Shown here: positions 16,848 to 25,632 of the stretch, piece after piece
Position numbering within the stretch: the first letter of the stretch is position 1
Layout of the letters: each line of letters opens with the position of its first letter
Assembly (NCBI RefSeq): GCF_014202115.1
Contig: NZ_JACHFW010000003.1
Location: 230,582-294,581 of the forward strand
DNA from: Catenibacillus scindens
Lineage (GTDB): Bacteria; Bacillota; Clostridia; Lachnospirales; Lachnospiraceae
DNA: 64,000 nucleotides
Direction of reading: 5' to 3'
Position numbers and translations under genes: made by a program
The notes under the pieces: generated by a model
What the model was told of the DNA's origin: nothing
Database searches by the model: none
Seen by the model: the letters and a program-made list of their open reading frames with translations, nothing else

Positions 16848-17427
16848 TTGCGGATACCGCCCTTTCAAAAATATCCAGTCCCGCCTCAAGCTGTTCATCT
16901 GTCATAACCAGTGGTGCCAGAAAACGGATCACATTGTGATAAGTTCCTGCCACTTCCACGATTAGTCCCATAGACGCGCAATCATTAATGATTTTAGATG
17001 TAAGTTCAGGGGCCGGCTCTTTTGTTTCTCTGTTTTTGACAAACTCAATGCCCACCATAGCGCCCATGCCGCGGGCATCTCCGATCACCGGGTATTTTTC
17101 CGCCATCTCTTTATACCTGTCCATCACTTTCTTCCCAATCTCACATGCCCGGTCGGCCAGGTGATCTCTTTCCATAATCTCAATGGTTTTTAATGCCGCC
17201 GCGCAGGCCAGAGGATTTCCGCAAAAAGTTCCGCCGATCGTCCCAGGCGCCACAGCGTCCATCACTTCATCCCTGGCAATAATGGCAGAGAGGGGAATGC
17301 CTGCGGCAATGGACTTTGCCGCGGCGATAATATCCGGGCAGGCGCCGGCCTCTTTCCAGTATTCCGAAGCAAACATCCTGCCGGTCCTGCAAAATCCCGT
17401 TTGAACCTCATCAGCAATAAAAATAAA
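16840..17427 (-). pseudogene. Class III aminotransferase (GabT-like), 5' half missing
   Basis: The reading frame is homologous to 4-aminobutyrate aminotransferase from FIFIADEVQTGFCRTGRMFAS onward: SIAAGIPLSAIIARDEVMD, GTFCGNPLACAAALKTIE, RGMGAMVGIEFV. The PLP-lysine region is altered: the family has SKS/AKSIAAG with Lys in AAKSIAAGIP, which is still present. The first about 230 residues are absent; homology ends exactly at the edge of a terminator-like hairpin (17425-17456), so the 5' half has been deleted or replaced. The only ATG (17374-17376) is internal to the conserved core, so no working enzyme is expected. Overlaps the start of the downstream alcohol dehydrogenase gene. Confidence 0.75.
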
Positions 17428-17456
17428 GGCGCAGATTTTAAAAAATCTGCGCCTTT
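17425..17456. terminator. Strong hairpin at the gabT breakpoint
   Basis: AAAGGCGCAGATTTT (17425-17439) and AAAATCTGCGCCTTT (17442-17456) form a perfect 15-bp stem with A- and T-rich ends. It abuts the truncated aminotransferase and may be the terminator of a gene since lost. Confidence 0.7.
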
Positions 17457-17469
17457 GCAGCCTAATGCA

Positions 17470-17504
17470 AAAGGAGCTGTCCCTTTAATGGTGACAGCTC
17501 CTTT
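17470..17504. terminator. Second strong hairpin
   Basis: AAAGGAGCTGTC (17470-17481) and GACAGCTCCTTT (17493-17504) form a perfect 12-bp stem with A/T tracts at both ends. It probably ends the restriction-locus transcript reading from the right. Confidence 0.7.
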
Positions 17505-17524
17505 GCCGGTTTTTAGGCCAAATA

Positions 17525-17721
17525 GTTGCTATTCACAGTCGATTTGAAGCAGATACACAGATTCGTCGAACTTGCTCGTAAGAAGATGGGTACCTGCTTC
17601 AAATCAGCCTGCGAAGCAGGAACCTCCGCCAAATGAGCAATCGAAGCTGCGGCAGCAGCTGTAAAGCCTGCAAAGCAGGCGGGATTGCGAATGCAGCGCG
17701 GAGGGGACTGTGAATAGTAAC
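17525..17721. repeat. Palindromic MITE-like element, copy 2 (long)
   Basis: Termini GTTGCTATTCACAGTC (17525-17540) and GACTGTGAATAGTAAC (17706-17721) are inverted repeats with one mismatch. An inner hairpin pairs GATTTGAAGCAG (17541-17552) with CTGCTTCAAATC (17594-17605) around a core nearly identical to copy 1 in reverse orientation. An extra 100 bases with CTGCGAAGCAG-type hairpins make this copy longer. Flanks GCCAAATA (17517-17524) and GCCAAATA (17722-17729) are an exact 8-bp target duplication. Confidence 0.85.
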
Positions 17722-17749
17722 GCCAAATAAGGGCTTACATAAAACTTTT

Positions 17750-18145
17750 TCATTGCAGTCTTTTGATCAAATCCTGTATCCACGCTTCGCAAGGTTCATC
17801 AATGGGAGCTATTTCCGACCGTCGCTGAGCAAAGGATTCCACCACTGCCGTAAGCCATTTCTCCCCAATCCCGTCCAGTTGGGCAGCATTAATGCCCCGT
17901 GTCTGATATTGAAGCCATTCGTCAAAGGAGAACAATTGTATCTCTGCCCCGGTCTCGGCAGAAATTTCTTCCGCCCGTTCCACAATATCCCTTCTCCGGT
18001 CAACCTTGCTGTCCACAATAAACCCGGCAGTCCTTACGCCCGGCGATGTCAATATCTTATCCCGCAGCTCTTCAAGTTCATCTCTTAAATAGGGCTTGCC
18101 ATATTTGGCGTCCCAGGCTTCCACAATAACACGCCCGTCCTTCAA
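17750..18145 (-). pseudogene. Probable restriction endonuclease fragment
   Basis: A 131-codon frame containing GRVIVEAWDAKYGKPYLRDE, an E-x-K-like stretch of the kind seen in PD-(D/E)XK nucleases, with GNIGDVEL just upstream in the same frame. That upstream part is cut by an in-frame TGA near 18167 and has no good start, only a TTG at 18143-18145. It therefore looks like the C-terminal remnant of a larger enzyme. It follows a methyltransferase gene and an unidentified gene on the same strand, as in type II restriction loci. The function is inferred. Confidence 0.45.
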
Positions 18146-18211
18146 CTCAACATCACCGATATTTCCATGATGTCATCCCCCTTATATTAGTTCTGTTCCA
18201 GCGTTTCCTGT

Positions 18212-18940
18212 TTATTTTATCTTCTTTCTCAACTGTACGCTCTGAGGCGTCAAAGTGGGAAAGGCATATGGCACAAGCCAATATCCTTCCTCAATCTGCG
18301 GATTTGTGTTGTGGTTGCGAATCTCATATCCGAGAAACCGCAAAAGTTCTCCGATTTCTGTAAGTTCATTTTTTGAAGTATTCCAACAGGCAGCTAACTC
18401 ATCTGACGAAACCAGTTTTGCCACCGCCACTCCAGACACCACTTTGCAAATAATATCCCTATATCTGACATGACTATTAATGCTGCACTCACATTTCAGT
18501 CGGGGGATGTACTGATAATAGCCGTTAAGCTGGACAATATCTGCCTTTATGGAGTGAATCGCCAATTCATGTTCAAAAGCCTTCCATGCCACTGTAAAGG
18601 ATCGCAATTCATCTGAAAATACGTTTATAATGACCTCATCAATGCCAAGGTTCCAGTCCTCTCCGTTGGGGCGTATATGGATATCAATAACACTGTCCTC
18701 TATTCTGTCCGAATTGGATCTGACCGCGATTTTTAACCTATTTCCCCAATCCACTGTAACTTCATACTGGCTGTCACAAGATTTTTCAACGACCTCAAAT
18801 TTAAATGTATCGGTCATCCGGCACAAATATCTGTGGGAATCCGGAAGCACAGTTCGATGTTCTCTGAGAGATTCTATGGCCATCCTTGCCTTTTCCTGAT
18901 ATATGGCTGTCAGTTGACGTTTCCGCTTTCTAAATGTCAA
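18212..18940 (-). CDS. Hypothetical protein of a restriction-modification locus
   Basis: A 242-residue protein I do not recognise. It has a basic N-terminus (FRKRKRQLTAIYQEKAR), a beta-rich middle, and no membrane segment. The TTG at 18938-18940 is the best start, preceded by a long GGAGGAGGGGGGAGGAG purine run and overlapping the methyltransferase stop by 11 bases; an upstream extension only shadows the methyltransferase. The position between the methyltransferase and a nuclease fragment suggests part of the cognate restriction enzyme or a specificity protein. Confidence 0.55.
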   Translation of the reverse strand: MTFRKRKRQLTAIYQEKARMAIESLREHRTVLPDSHRYLCRMTDTFKFEVVEKSCDSQYEVTVDWGNRLKIAVRSNSDRIEDSVIDIHIRPNGEDWNLGIDEVIINVFSDELRSFTVAWKAFEHELAIHSIKADIVQLNGYYQYIPRLKCECSINSHVRYRDIICKVVSGVAVAKLVSSDELAACWNTSKNELTEIGELLRFLGYEIRNHNTNPQIEEGYWLVPYAFPTLTPQSVQLRKKIK

Positions 18941-20160
18941 CTCCTCCCCCCTCCTCCAAAGGGGACAGCTTAAAAGGAAATTTTGTCTTAAAAACCTGCT
19001 GCCGGATAGCAATGGACATAATGCGGGCCAGTTGAGGCGGAACAGAATTGCCAATCTGCTTTACCGCCGTCTGCTTCGTCCCGCTGATTTCATAATCATC
19101 GGGAAATGTCTGCAGCCGCTTATACTCTGAGCAGGCAAAGGGACGGTTTTCCCAGTGAAAGGGCCCCGTATACGCGCCTCCCTGGGCTTTTATTGTCCTC
19201 ACCGGCGTATTTGGATCTGCCTTATAAAGAAAGTCTGAGAACTTTGACCGCCATGCAAAAATTGGCGTGGGATGCCCCATCTTTTCTGTGTAAAAGCTGT
19301 AATTTAACCCGGGAGGAATGTTGTCCAGCAAAGCGCCGTATTTCCCACCGATTCCGGTTTTTCGCTCATCCGGCGTCAGTTCAACGCCCGTGACCGCCGT
19401 TTCAGCGTTATAAAATGGCGCGCCGTCGGGAGAGTCCGGCCCGTGCGTCGGTCTTGGAAACTTAAATTTTCCTTCTTTTAAACCTACAATAAGCAGCCTC
19501 TCTCTATGCTGCGGTACTCCATAGTCCGCCGCGTCAACAATTCTGTAAAATAATTGATAACCTGCATTAGAAAAGCTCTCTGAAATTTCTTTCCAGGCTT
19601 TTCCTCCCTGAGCGCCCATAATCCCGTAGACATTTTCAAAGAGGAATCCAGCAGGAGAAATTTTTTCAAGCAATCTTACATATTCCCTAAACAAAATGCC
19701 TCTCGCATCCTGGGTTCCGGCCACCCCGTTGGCCCGGCGTCCTGCGGCGCTGAATGTCTGACACGGCGGACCGCCGATAATAAAGTCGATTTTTTCCCAG
19801 ATGATCGCCGGTATAATCTTTTATGTCCACACACTGAACTTTACAATTTTCAAAACGCTTTCCCTGACCGGAATTTAGTTCCAGTGTCTGACAGAACTTT
19901 TTTTCAATCTCCACCGACTCTATGATTTCAAATCCCACATCACAAAAACCAATATCCAGCCCTCCTGCGCCGGAAAATAAACTTAATGTTCGTATATTTT
20001 CAATGTTATTTTCGGACAAATAGCTCCTGACAGCTTTTCCAAATAAATCCGGCCATGCCGGTATATTGTTATCACATCCGAGAATATCGCAAATATCACT
20101 GAATGTATTTTTTTCTTCTCCCATTGTAAATAAAGAAAGCTGCTCCATACTCTTTACCAT
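18930..20160 (-). pseudogene. DNA (cytosine-5) methyltransferase, single-base frameshift
   Basis: About 410 residues in two frames. The N-terminal frame (20160 to about 19800) carries LSLFSGAGGLDIGFCDVGF, the AdoMet site. At a GGGAAAAAATC run near 19798-19806 the homologous frame changes; IDFIIGGPPCQTFSAAGRR with the catalytic Cys, then FLFENVYGIMG, DYGVPQHRERLLIVG and the C-terminal QIGNSVPPQLA follow in the second frame to 18930. All ten-motif family landmarks are present, so a single base loss (or a sequencing error in A6) is the only fault. The recognition sequence cannot be inferred. Confidence 0.8.
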
Positions 20161-20235
20161 GTCCTTTCTAAAGCGGTTCTATTATACGCTATTTCAGTCC
20201 TTTGGGCAAATCTTTTGTAACTATTCATATTCTCC

Positions 20236-20284
20236 TTGACGCTAAGTATTATTTGTATTATTATATATAATACAAATAATACTT
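20236..20284 (+). promoter_or_regulatory. Promoter with overlapping perfect operator for the GntR gene
   Basis: A -35 TTGACG (20236-20241), 17-base spacer and -10 TATTAT (20259-20264) are overlaid by a perfect 17-bp inverted repeat: arms 20244-20260 and 20268-20284 around a 7-base centre. A repressor bound here would cover the -10 box, fitting autoregulation by the GntR protein encoded 17 bases downstream. Confidence 0.8.
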
Positions 20285-20300
20285 AAAAGCAGGTGAGAAT

Positions 20301-20693
20301 ATGCTGATTACATTAGATACAAAAAGTGTGATTCCCATTTATGCCCAGCTTCGCAACCAGATTGTTGCAGGCATTGGCCGGGGAGAATTGAAAGCCGGGG
20401 AACATCTTCCTACAGTGCGCCAGCTCGCTGCCGATGCCGGGGTGAATACCATGACAGTAAATAAGGCGTACCAGCTTTTAAAAACCGAAGGTTTTATTGA
20501 GATTGACCGGAGGAAGGGGGCCACTGTATGCCCTGTAGGCTGTGGAAATAGCGATTATCGGGAAAAACTGGAAAAAGAACTGGAACTTTTATCTGCAGAA
20601 GCCTGTCTTAAAGGTGTTGGGTGTGAGGAATTTCTTCAATTGTGTAAAAATATTTTCGGACAGATGCATCCCACATGTATCGAGGAGGGATAA
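20301..20693 (+). CDS. GntR-family (YhcF/YtrA-type) transcriptional regulator
   Basis: A 130-residue short GntR regulator. Winged helix residues about 8-80: PIYAQLRNQIVAGIGRGELK, LPTVRQLAADAGVNTMTVNK and AYQLLKTEGFIEIDRRKGA. The small C-terminal helical part lacks a ligand domain, as in YtrA-type regulators that control transporter or membrane genes in the same operon. It is followed three bases later by a membrane protein gene. A perfect palindrome upstream is the probable operator. Confidence 0.9.
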   Translation: MLITLDTKSVIPIYAQLRNQIVAGIGRGELKAGEHLPTVRQLAADAGVNTMTVNKAYQLLKTEGFIEIDRRKGATVCPVGCGNSDYREKLEKELELLSAEACLKGVGCEEFLQLCKNIFGQMHPTCIEEG

Positions 20694-20696
20694 GCC

Positions 20697-22118
20697 ATGA
20701 TAACAGCCATTATGATCTGTATGTTTGCCGCCATCACTCTGAGCATGGTCGGTTTGTGCGGCTTTGTCTATTCCGGCAGGGATAAATTTCATGAAGGCAT
20801 GATCCTGGGAATCCACATTCCGGAAGATCAGAAGGATCACTCCGATGTCTTGATCCTTACGGGAAAGTACCGCCGAACACTCCGCCGTTTTCAGTGGATC
20901 AACCTCGCTGTGGGCATGATCATCTCTTTTCTCCCGATTTTTACCATGGGTATCAGCACCTTACTGTGGGTTCTGTGGGCATTGGAATATTGCTGTATTT
21001 TCTCACTGATACGCATCCTGGCCCAGCGGAAGATGTATGCGCTGAAAGTCCGCCATCAGTGGTTCATGCCGCAGACTCACGCCACTATTGCCATTGATAC
21101 ACGAGTCAGTGCTATGTCCGCTCATTTCCCCATTTCCTGGAAGTGGCATTTGATCCCATTTGCCGTGGGCCTGCTTTTCTGGTGCATACCGGCTGCCCGA
21201 CGTTCTTTTCTTTCCGTCTCCGGAGCGTGGAGCTTCCCGGCTATCGCGGTTTTTATCCCTCTGTTCTTTCTTGTACTTCATCAATGTCTGACTTCCCGCA
21301 AAAACACAGTTTACAGCAAAGATTCACAGGTTAACGAAAAGATCAACCGCCTGGAAAAACGAACCTGGTCCATCGTCATCATCGCGGCCGATTACGCCAG
21401 TTTTTCCGCAAGCCTGTATATATCTCTGAGATTTTTTGCTGCCAGAAGCCTCCATCTGTGGGACTATATCATCTATGCCGCTGTAGATTTTCTCGGAGCC
21501 GCAGCTATCATCGCCGGAGTTTTGATTATTGTGCAGCAAAGGCGCATTTTCCTGGATGCAGATCAAGCGCCGCTGATTTCCGATGATGATGAATATTGGA
21601 AAAATGGTTGGTATTCCAACCCAGATGACCGTCACCTCTGGGTCCAAGATCGCCTGTGCAGCACCAACTATACTTTGAATATGGCCCATCCTGGTGCCAA
21701 GTGGTTTCTGTCCATCACCGGTATTTTTGTTGTCGCCGCTGTAGCAGTATGTGTCGGCGTTGCCGGTATACTTCACCAACTGGATACAGCCTCCGTATCC
21801 ATGGCAATAGATCAGGATACAGTCACCATCTCCTACGCTTTCTACGACTGCAGTTTCGGCGCCGAAGATATCCTTGGCCTCAGACAGCTCGATGCGCTCC
21901 CCGACGATGACTTCCGACGGACCAACGGAGGGGATACCGATCGTCTCCTTGTAGGTTTTTTCCGAAACGGACAGGATGAAGATGTCATGATGTTTATGTA
22001 CAAAAAGGAATCCCCGGTCATTGAGATCGACCTGACAGATCAGACAGTTTTTCTCAACAGTGATGTGGAGGGCCAAACACAAAGCTGGTACCATCAGCTC
22101 AGCCAGTTAGCGCAGTGA
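20697..22118 (+). CDS. DUF5808-like multipass membrane protein
   Basis: A 473-residue protein with about eight hydrophobic segments (including residues 2-25, 65-100, 150-205 and 225-280), a cytosolic DDDEYWKNGWYSNPDDRHLW-type motif seen in DUF5808/SdpI-related proteins, one further membrane helix (about 345-370) and an extracytoplasmic tail. It is coupled to the GntR regulator (stop-to-start 3 bases, GAGGAGGG ribosome site). The function is unknown; by context it may respond to envelope stress or an antimicrobial. Confidence 0.65.
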   Translation: MITAIMICMFAAITLSMVGLCGFVYSGRDKFHEGMILGIHIPEDQKDHSDVLILTGKYRRTLRRFQWINLAVGMIISFLPIFTMGISTLLWVLWALEYCCIFSLIRILAQRKMYALKVRHQWFMPQTHATIAIDTRVSAMSAHFPISWKWHLIPFAVGLLFWCIPAARRSFLSVSGAWSFPAIAVFIPLFFLVLHQCLTSRKNTVYSKDSQVNEKINRLEKRTWSIVIIAADYASFSASLYISLRFFAARSLHLWDYIIYAAVDFLGAAAIIAGVLIIVQQRRIFLDADQAPLISDDDEYWKNGWYSNPDDRHLWVQDRLCSTNYTLNMAHPGAKWFLSITGIFVVAAVAVCVGVAGILHQLDTASVSMAIDQDTVTISYAFYDCSFGAEDILGLRQLDALPDDDFRRTNGGDTDRLLVGFFRNGQDEDVMMFMYKKESPVIEIDLTDQTVFLNSDVEGQTQSWYHQLSQLAQ

Positions 22119-22183
22119 CTATCCAGGCAGTGTCTTCAGTGCATGATATGTATAACTTTGTACAAGTTTTCCCAAATGCAAAA

Positions 22184-22222
22184 AGTGCTTCAAACCCGCA
22201 TAAATACTGGATTTGAAGCACT
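22184..22222 (-). terminator. Terminator of tRNA-Cys copy 1
   Basis: AGTGCTTCAAA (22184-22194) and TTTGAAGCACT (22212-22222) form a perfect 11-bp stem followed, on the minus strand, by a T run. Related hairpins lie beside the tRNA-Cys at 63.5 kb and the partial tRNA at 51.9 kb. Confidence 0.8.
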
Positions 22223-22231
22223 CCATAAGAA

Positions 22232-22303
22232 AGGCGCAGACCGGATTTGAACCGGTGAATCAAGGTGTTGCAGACCTTTGCCTTACCACTTGGCTACTAC
22301 GCC
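22232..22303 (-). tRNA. tRNA-Cys (GCA)
   Basis: On the minus strand a 72-base cloverleaf: GGCGTAG/CTGCGCC acceptor, CCAAGTGGTAAGG D arm, CTGCAAC anticodon loop with GCA, and GGTTCAAATCC T arm. The sequence is identical to the second copy at 63531-63602. No CCA is encoded. Confidence 0.95.
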
Positions 22304-22389
22304 AATACCTGTTACTAGTTTATTATAACAACATGAAAAATATTCGTCAATAAAAAACTTATTTATTTTGTAACTACAGTTCAGCCATC

Positions 22390-22533
22390 GTTACTGTTCA
22401 CACAGCAGCCAGACACTTGCTGTCTGGCTGCGTAAGAAGGTGATTCAGGTGTTCGCAGGCTTCTTTTGCGAAGCAAAACTTTAAATAAAGCCTGCGAAAG
22501 TTACTGTTCTCTGGCTTGCCAGTGAACAGTAAC
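22390..22533. repeat. Palindromic MITE-like element, copy 3
   Basis: Termini GTTACTGTTCAC (22390-22401) and GTGAACAGTAAC (22522-22533). Inner stem A pairs GCAGCCAGACA (22405-22415) with TGTCTGGCTGC (22421-22431); the core CGTAAGAAGGTGATTCAGG follows; stem B pairs TTCGCAGGCTT with AAGCCTGCGAA; the right end TTACTGTTCTCTGG/CCAGTGAACAGTAA is itself a palindrome matching the short copy at 28.1 kb. No target duplication was found for this copy. Confidence 0.75.
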
Positions 22534-22610
22534 TTTCAGGAATGGGGCAGGATGGTTTATGCTTGCATAAGGACCAGCCATCAGAGATAAGCGGATATTT
22601 TTCCCATTAC

Positions 22611-22640
22611 AAAACCCGCCCTGCAAAAATGCAGGGCGGG
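22611..22640 (-). terminator. Terminator of the aldolase operon
   Basis: CCCGCCCTGC (22615-22624) and GCAGGGCGGG (22631-22640) form a perfect 10-bp GC-rich stem followed on the minus strand by TTTT. It lies 45 bases after the aldolase stop. Confidence 0.85.
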
Positions 22641-22684
22641 ACAGATCCTATAATGAAAGAAATTGTATCTGTATAAAGCGAAAA

Positions 22685-23326
22685 TTAAACAGCCTGGTCA
22701 GCAGCGATCAGAGCTTTCATAGCTGCAACAGCTTCTTCGGACATTGGCTGGAATTTGCCGAGAAGTTTTGCATAGTAAGCAGTCTGAGCCATTTCCTCTG
22801 TGTAGATTGTAGCGGACATAGCTGCTTTCATATCTTTACCGCAACAGAACATACCATGGTTTTTAATCAGAACGGCGCGACCGTCAGCGCCCAGTGTCTC
22901 AACAACACGCTGTGCAACTTCATCGCTTCCCGGCATTGTAAATGGCACAATACGTACAGGAACAAACTCTGCCTGAGGAGGAGTTGTCGGCTGAAGGGGC
23001 TCGTCAAGCATAGCCATAATTGTAGCGAACATACCATGTGTATGTACAGTTGCTTTAACGTCCGGACGGCTTCTTAAAACTGCTGTGTGCATCGGAACTT
23101 CTGATGATGGTTTGAAAGGACCATCAATCCATTTTCCGTTCATATCAACAATAGCGATCTGATCTGCTGTCATATGAGTATATGGAATACCGCTTGGAGT
23201 GATAGCTACGACATCGTCAGTATCATCTCTTAACGCGATATTTCCGGATGTTCCGTTGATCAGGCCAAGGTCAACTGCCTGAAGGATTGCTTCGAGAACC
23301 TGTTTTCTAATGTTTTCATACTTCAT
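22685..23326 (-). CDS. Class II aldolase/FucA-like protein
   Basis: A 213-residue class II (zinc) aldolase related to fuculose-1-phosphate aldolase. Visible: NGTSGNIALR (phosphate site), TPSGIPYTHM, SSEVPMHTAVLRSRPDVKA (Glu nucleophile), TVHTHGMFAT (zinc His pair) and IKNHGMFCCG (third His region). It should cleave a sugar-phosphate to DHAP and an aldehyde. It is last of a four-gene operon containing a FucO-like alcohol dehydrogenase, so reduction of the released aldehyde is plausible. The sugar is unknown. Confidence 0.85.
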   Translation of the reverse strand: MKYENIRKQVLEAILQAVDLGLINGTSGNIALRDDTDDVVAITPSGIPYTHMTADQIAIVDMNGKWIDGPFKPSSEVPMHTAVLRSRPDVKATVHTHGMFATIMAMLDEPLQPTTPPQAEFVPVRIVPFTMPGSDEVAQRVVETLGADGRAVLIKNHGMFCCGKDMKAAMSATIYTEEMAQTAYYAKLLGKFQPMSEEAVAAMKALIAADQAV

Positions 23327-23505
23327 AACAAATTCATCCTTTCACTTTATATCGTTTAAAAAGGTGGTGATCCGAAATCTGGCACATACCAGACCCCGGC
23401 ATCAGTTCTTCTTGGGCACTGTACTGAATATCCAGTCTCCCACTATTTTAAGTATAGTATTATTCAACTGTTTTTTACATGACACTTTTATCAATTTTGT
23501 TCGAT

Positions 23506-25482
23506 TTATACAAGAAGCGCCATGTAATAGCCGTTATTAATAGCATCGTAAATCTGGCCAACCTTCTTACAGTCGCCAAGGATATAATACTCGTCAACCT
23601 TGTCGCAAAGAGCGTCAACCTTGTCATAAGGCGCTCGGAAACCAACAGCGATGACAACGGAATCAGCTTCCACAAGAAATTCCTCTCCGCCTCTTTCGCA
23701 GATAACGCCTTCCGGTGTAATCTCTTTCACAGTAGTGTTTACATAGCATGTGGCCGATTTATTAATTTCCGGCATCAAGCCGCCCCGGTAGAAGGAATTA
23801 ACCTCCATGGCAACATCCGGCTTCATCTCGATAATCGTACATTCCTTGCCTTCGTGCTTGAAAGACACCGCGCCCTCAGCGCCTACAAGACCGCCGCCAA
23901 TAATGGCTACTTTCTTGCCAAGTTTTTCCGGATGAAGTTCCGCATCGATAGCCATAATAACGTTAGGCAGGTCAATACCTTTGATCGGCGGCTTAAATTC
24001 ATTGGAGCCAATAGCGACCATCAATGTATCCGGTGCAAACTGCTCTACATATTCCGGAGTCACTTCTGTATTATAAATAACATTTACGCCGGCTTTCTTT
24101 ACTCTGCGAATAAGCACATTACAGAAATCCGCAATATCTTTCTTAAAGTAAGGTGCGCCTGCAGGGTGAAGATTACCGCCCAGTTTGTCGGTCTTTTCTA
24201 CCAATGTTACATTGTGTCCCCGGTTAGCCGCTGTAATGGCTGCTTCCATACCTGCGGGGCCGCCGCCGGCAATAAGGACTTTCTTTCTCCGCTCGATAGG
24301 TTTAACGCCGAACTTGGCGCCCATCTGCTGTCCCATGGTCGGATTCACTGTACATTTTAAGGAATCAGACTTAGACGTCTCTCCAAAACATTCATAGCAG
24401 CGCAGACACGGGGTAATATCATCCTCTCTGCCTTCAAATGCTTTCTGGGGCAGGAACGGATCTGCCACAAGACCACGGGCGATCTCTACAAGGTCTGCCT
24501 GACCGGAAGCAATAATTTCTTCCATCTGAGCAGGATCAATCAGAGAACCAACGCAGGCTACAGGTTTATTCACATGTTTTTTAATGGCTGCTGCCAGATA
24601 CACGTTGACGCCTCTCGGATAAAATGCGGACGGATGAGTACGGCAGAACATATCCGGATCTTCATGGTTTCCGCAGGAGATATTGAACAGATCTACTTTG
24701 TCCTGAATCATCTCAGCAACCTTAATGCAGTCCTCAAGACCTAATCCTGCAGGGGTCAGATCATCACCGGACAGACGGCATTCAATTGGGAATCCAGGGC
24801 CAACGCCTTCACGAACTTTATCCAGAGCCATCATCAGGAAGCGGGCACGATTCTCCAGAGATCCGCCAAACTCATCGGTTCTCTGATTCATTACCGGGGA
24901 AAGGAACTGAGAGAACAGCCATCCATGGGCCGCATGTACCTGCACCATATCAAATCCGCAGTCCTTGCAGAGCATAGCAGCGTTTTTATAGGATTCCAGA
25001 ATCTCATAGATCATGTCTTTGGACATCTCATAAACTTCCCCGGCCGGTGTAACCTCATGACTTGGGCCATAGGCAACCGCATTTACGTCCCGGTCACCGC
25101 CAACGCTGGCAAGACCGCCGTACTTTCCGCCGTGGGAAAGCTGGATGTTCGCATAACAACCGGCATCATGAATAGCTCTGGCCATCTCAGACAGGCTGTG
25201 GCGAACGCCTTTGGAATCTAACTGAAGCTGAACATTATGAGATTTTCCGGTCGCGGAATGAACAATAGCCTCGCCATAAGTTACGACAGCAGCGCCGCCG
25301 CTGGCTTTTTCAGACATATAGGCAATCATTTCCGGTATAACATGACCTTCGGTTGATATCATTCCCGGACTTGTCGGGGCTCCTATGATTCTGTTTTTAA
25401 GCCGGATATTTCCGATCCGGATAGGCGAAAAAAGATGTGGAAATTTTTCACCCTTTCTATGACATTGACATTTGTTTTCCAT
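23506..25482 (-). CDS. Old yellow enzyme-family NADH:flavin oxidoreductase with Fe-S and FAD domains
   Basis: A 658-residue three-domain reductase of the dienoyl-CoA reductase/BaiCD type. FMN TIM barrel (about 12-350): LFSPIRIGNIRLKNRIIGAP, HAAHGWLFSQFLSP. [4Fe-4S] region: CLRCYECFGETSKSDSLKC. C-terminal FAD/NADH domains: VLIAGGGPAGMEAAITAANRG and KVAIIGGGLVGAEGAVSF. The substrate, an enone or unsaturated acid, cannot be named. The MITE-like copy 4 sits in its leader and its 8-bp target repeat is the gene's own AGGAGGTT ribosome site. Part of the aldolase operon. Confidence 0.88.
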   Translation of the reverse strand: MENKCQCHRKGEKFPHLFSPIRIGNIRLKNRIIGAPTSPGMISTEGHVIPEMIAYMSEKASGGAAVVTYGEAIVHSATGKSHNVQLQLDSKGVRHSLSEMARAIHDAGCYANIQLSHGGKYGGLASVGGDRDVNAVAYGPSHEVTPAGEVYEMSKDMIYEILESYKNAAMLCKDCGFDMVQVHAAHGWLFSQFLSPVMNQRTDEFGGSLENRARFLMMALDKVREGVGPGFPIECRLSGDDLTPAGLGLEDCIKVAEMIQDKVDLFNISCGNHEDPDMFCRTHPSAFYPRGVNVYLAAAIKKHVNKPVACVGSLIDPAQMEEIIASGQADLVEIARGLVADPFLPQKAFEGREDDITPCLRCYECFGETSKSDSLKCTVNPTMGQQMGAKFGVKPIERRKKVLIAGGGPAGMEAAITAANRGHNVTLVEKTDKLGGNLHPAGAPYFKKDIADFCNVLIRRVKKAGVNVIYNTEVTPEYVEQFAPDTLMVAIGSNEFKPPIKGIDLPNVIMAIDAELHPEKLGKKVAIIGGGLVGAEGAVSFKHEGKECTIIEMKPDVAMEVNSFYRGGLMPEINKSATCYVNTTVKEITPEGVICERGGEEFLVEADSVVIAVGFRAPYDKVDALCDKVDEYYILGDCKKVGQIYDAINNGYYMALLV

Positions 25483-25498
25483 AGTAAGTAAACCTCCT

Positions 25499-25632
25499 GT
25501 TACTATTCACGGTAGCCGGAAACACCTGCTGTTTCCGGCGTAAGAAAGTGATTCAGGATGCGCTTAAACCATTGCGCAGCGAATTTTCCGTGGTTTAAGC
25601 GCATGTTACTGTTCACCCCCGTGAACAGTAAC
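25499..25632. repeat. Palindromic MITE-like element, copy 4, in a ribosome-binding site
   Basis: Termini GTTACTATTCAC (25499-25510) and GTGAACAGTAAC (25621-25632). Stem A GCCGGAAACA (25515-25524)/TGTTTCCGGC (25530-25539), core CGTAAGAAAGTGATTCAGG (25539-25557), stem B with TGCGCTTAAACCA/TGGTTTAAGCGCA arms. Flanks AACCTCCT (25491-25498) and AACCTCCT (25633-25640) are the 8-bp target duplication; on the minus strand each reads AGGAGGTT, so the insertion split and duplicated a Shine-Dalgarno site. Confidence 0.88.
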
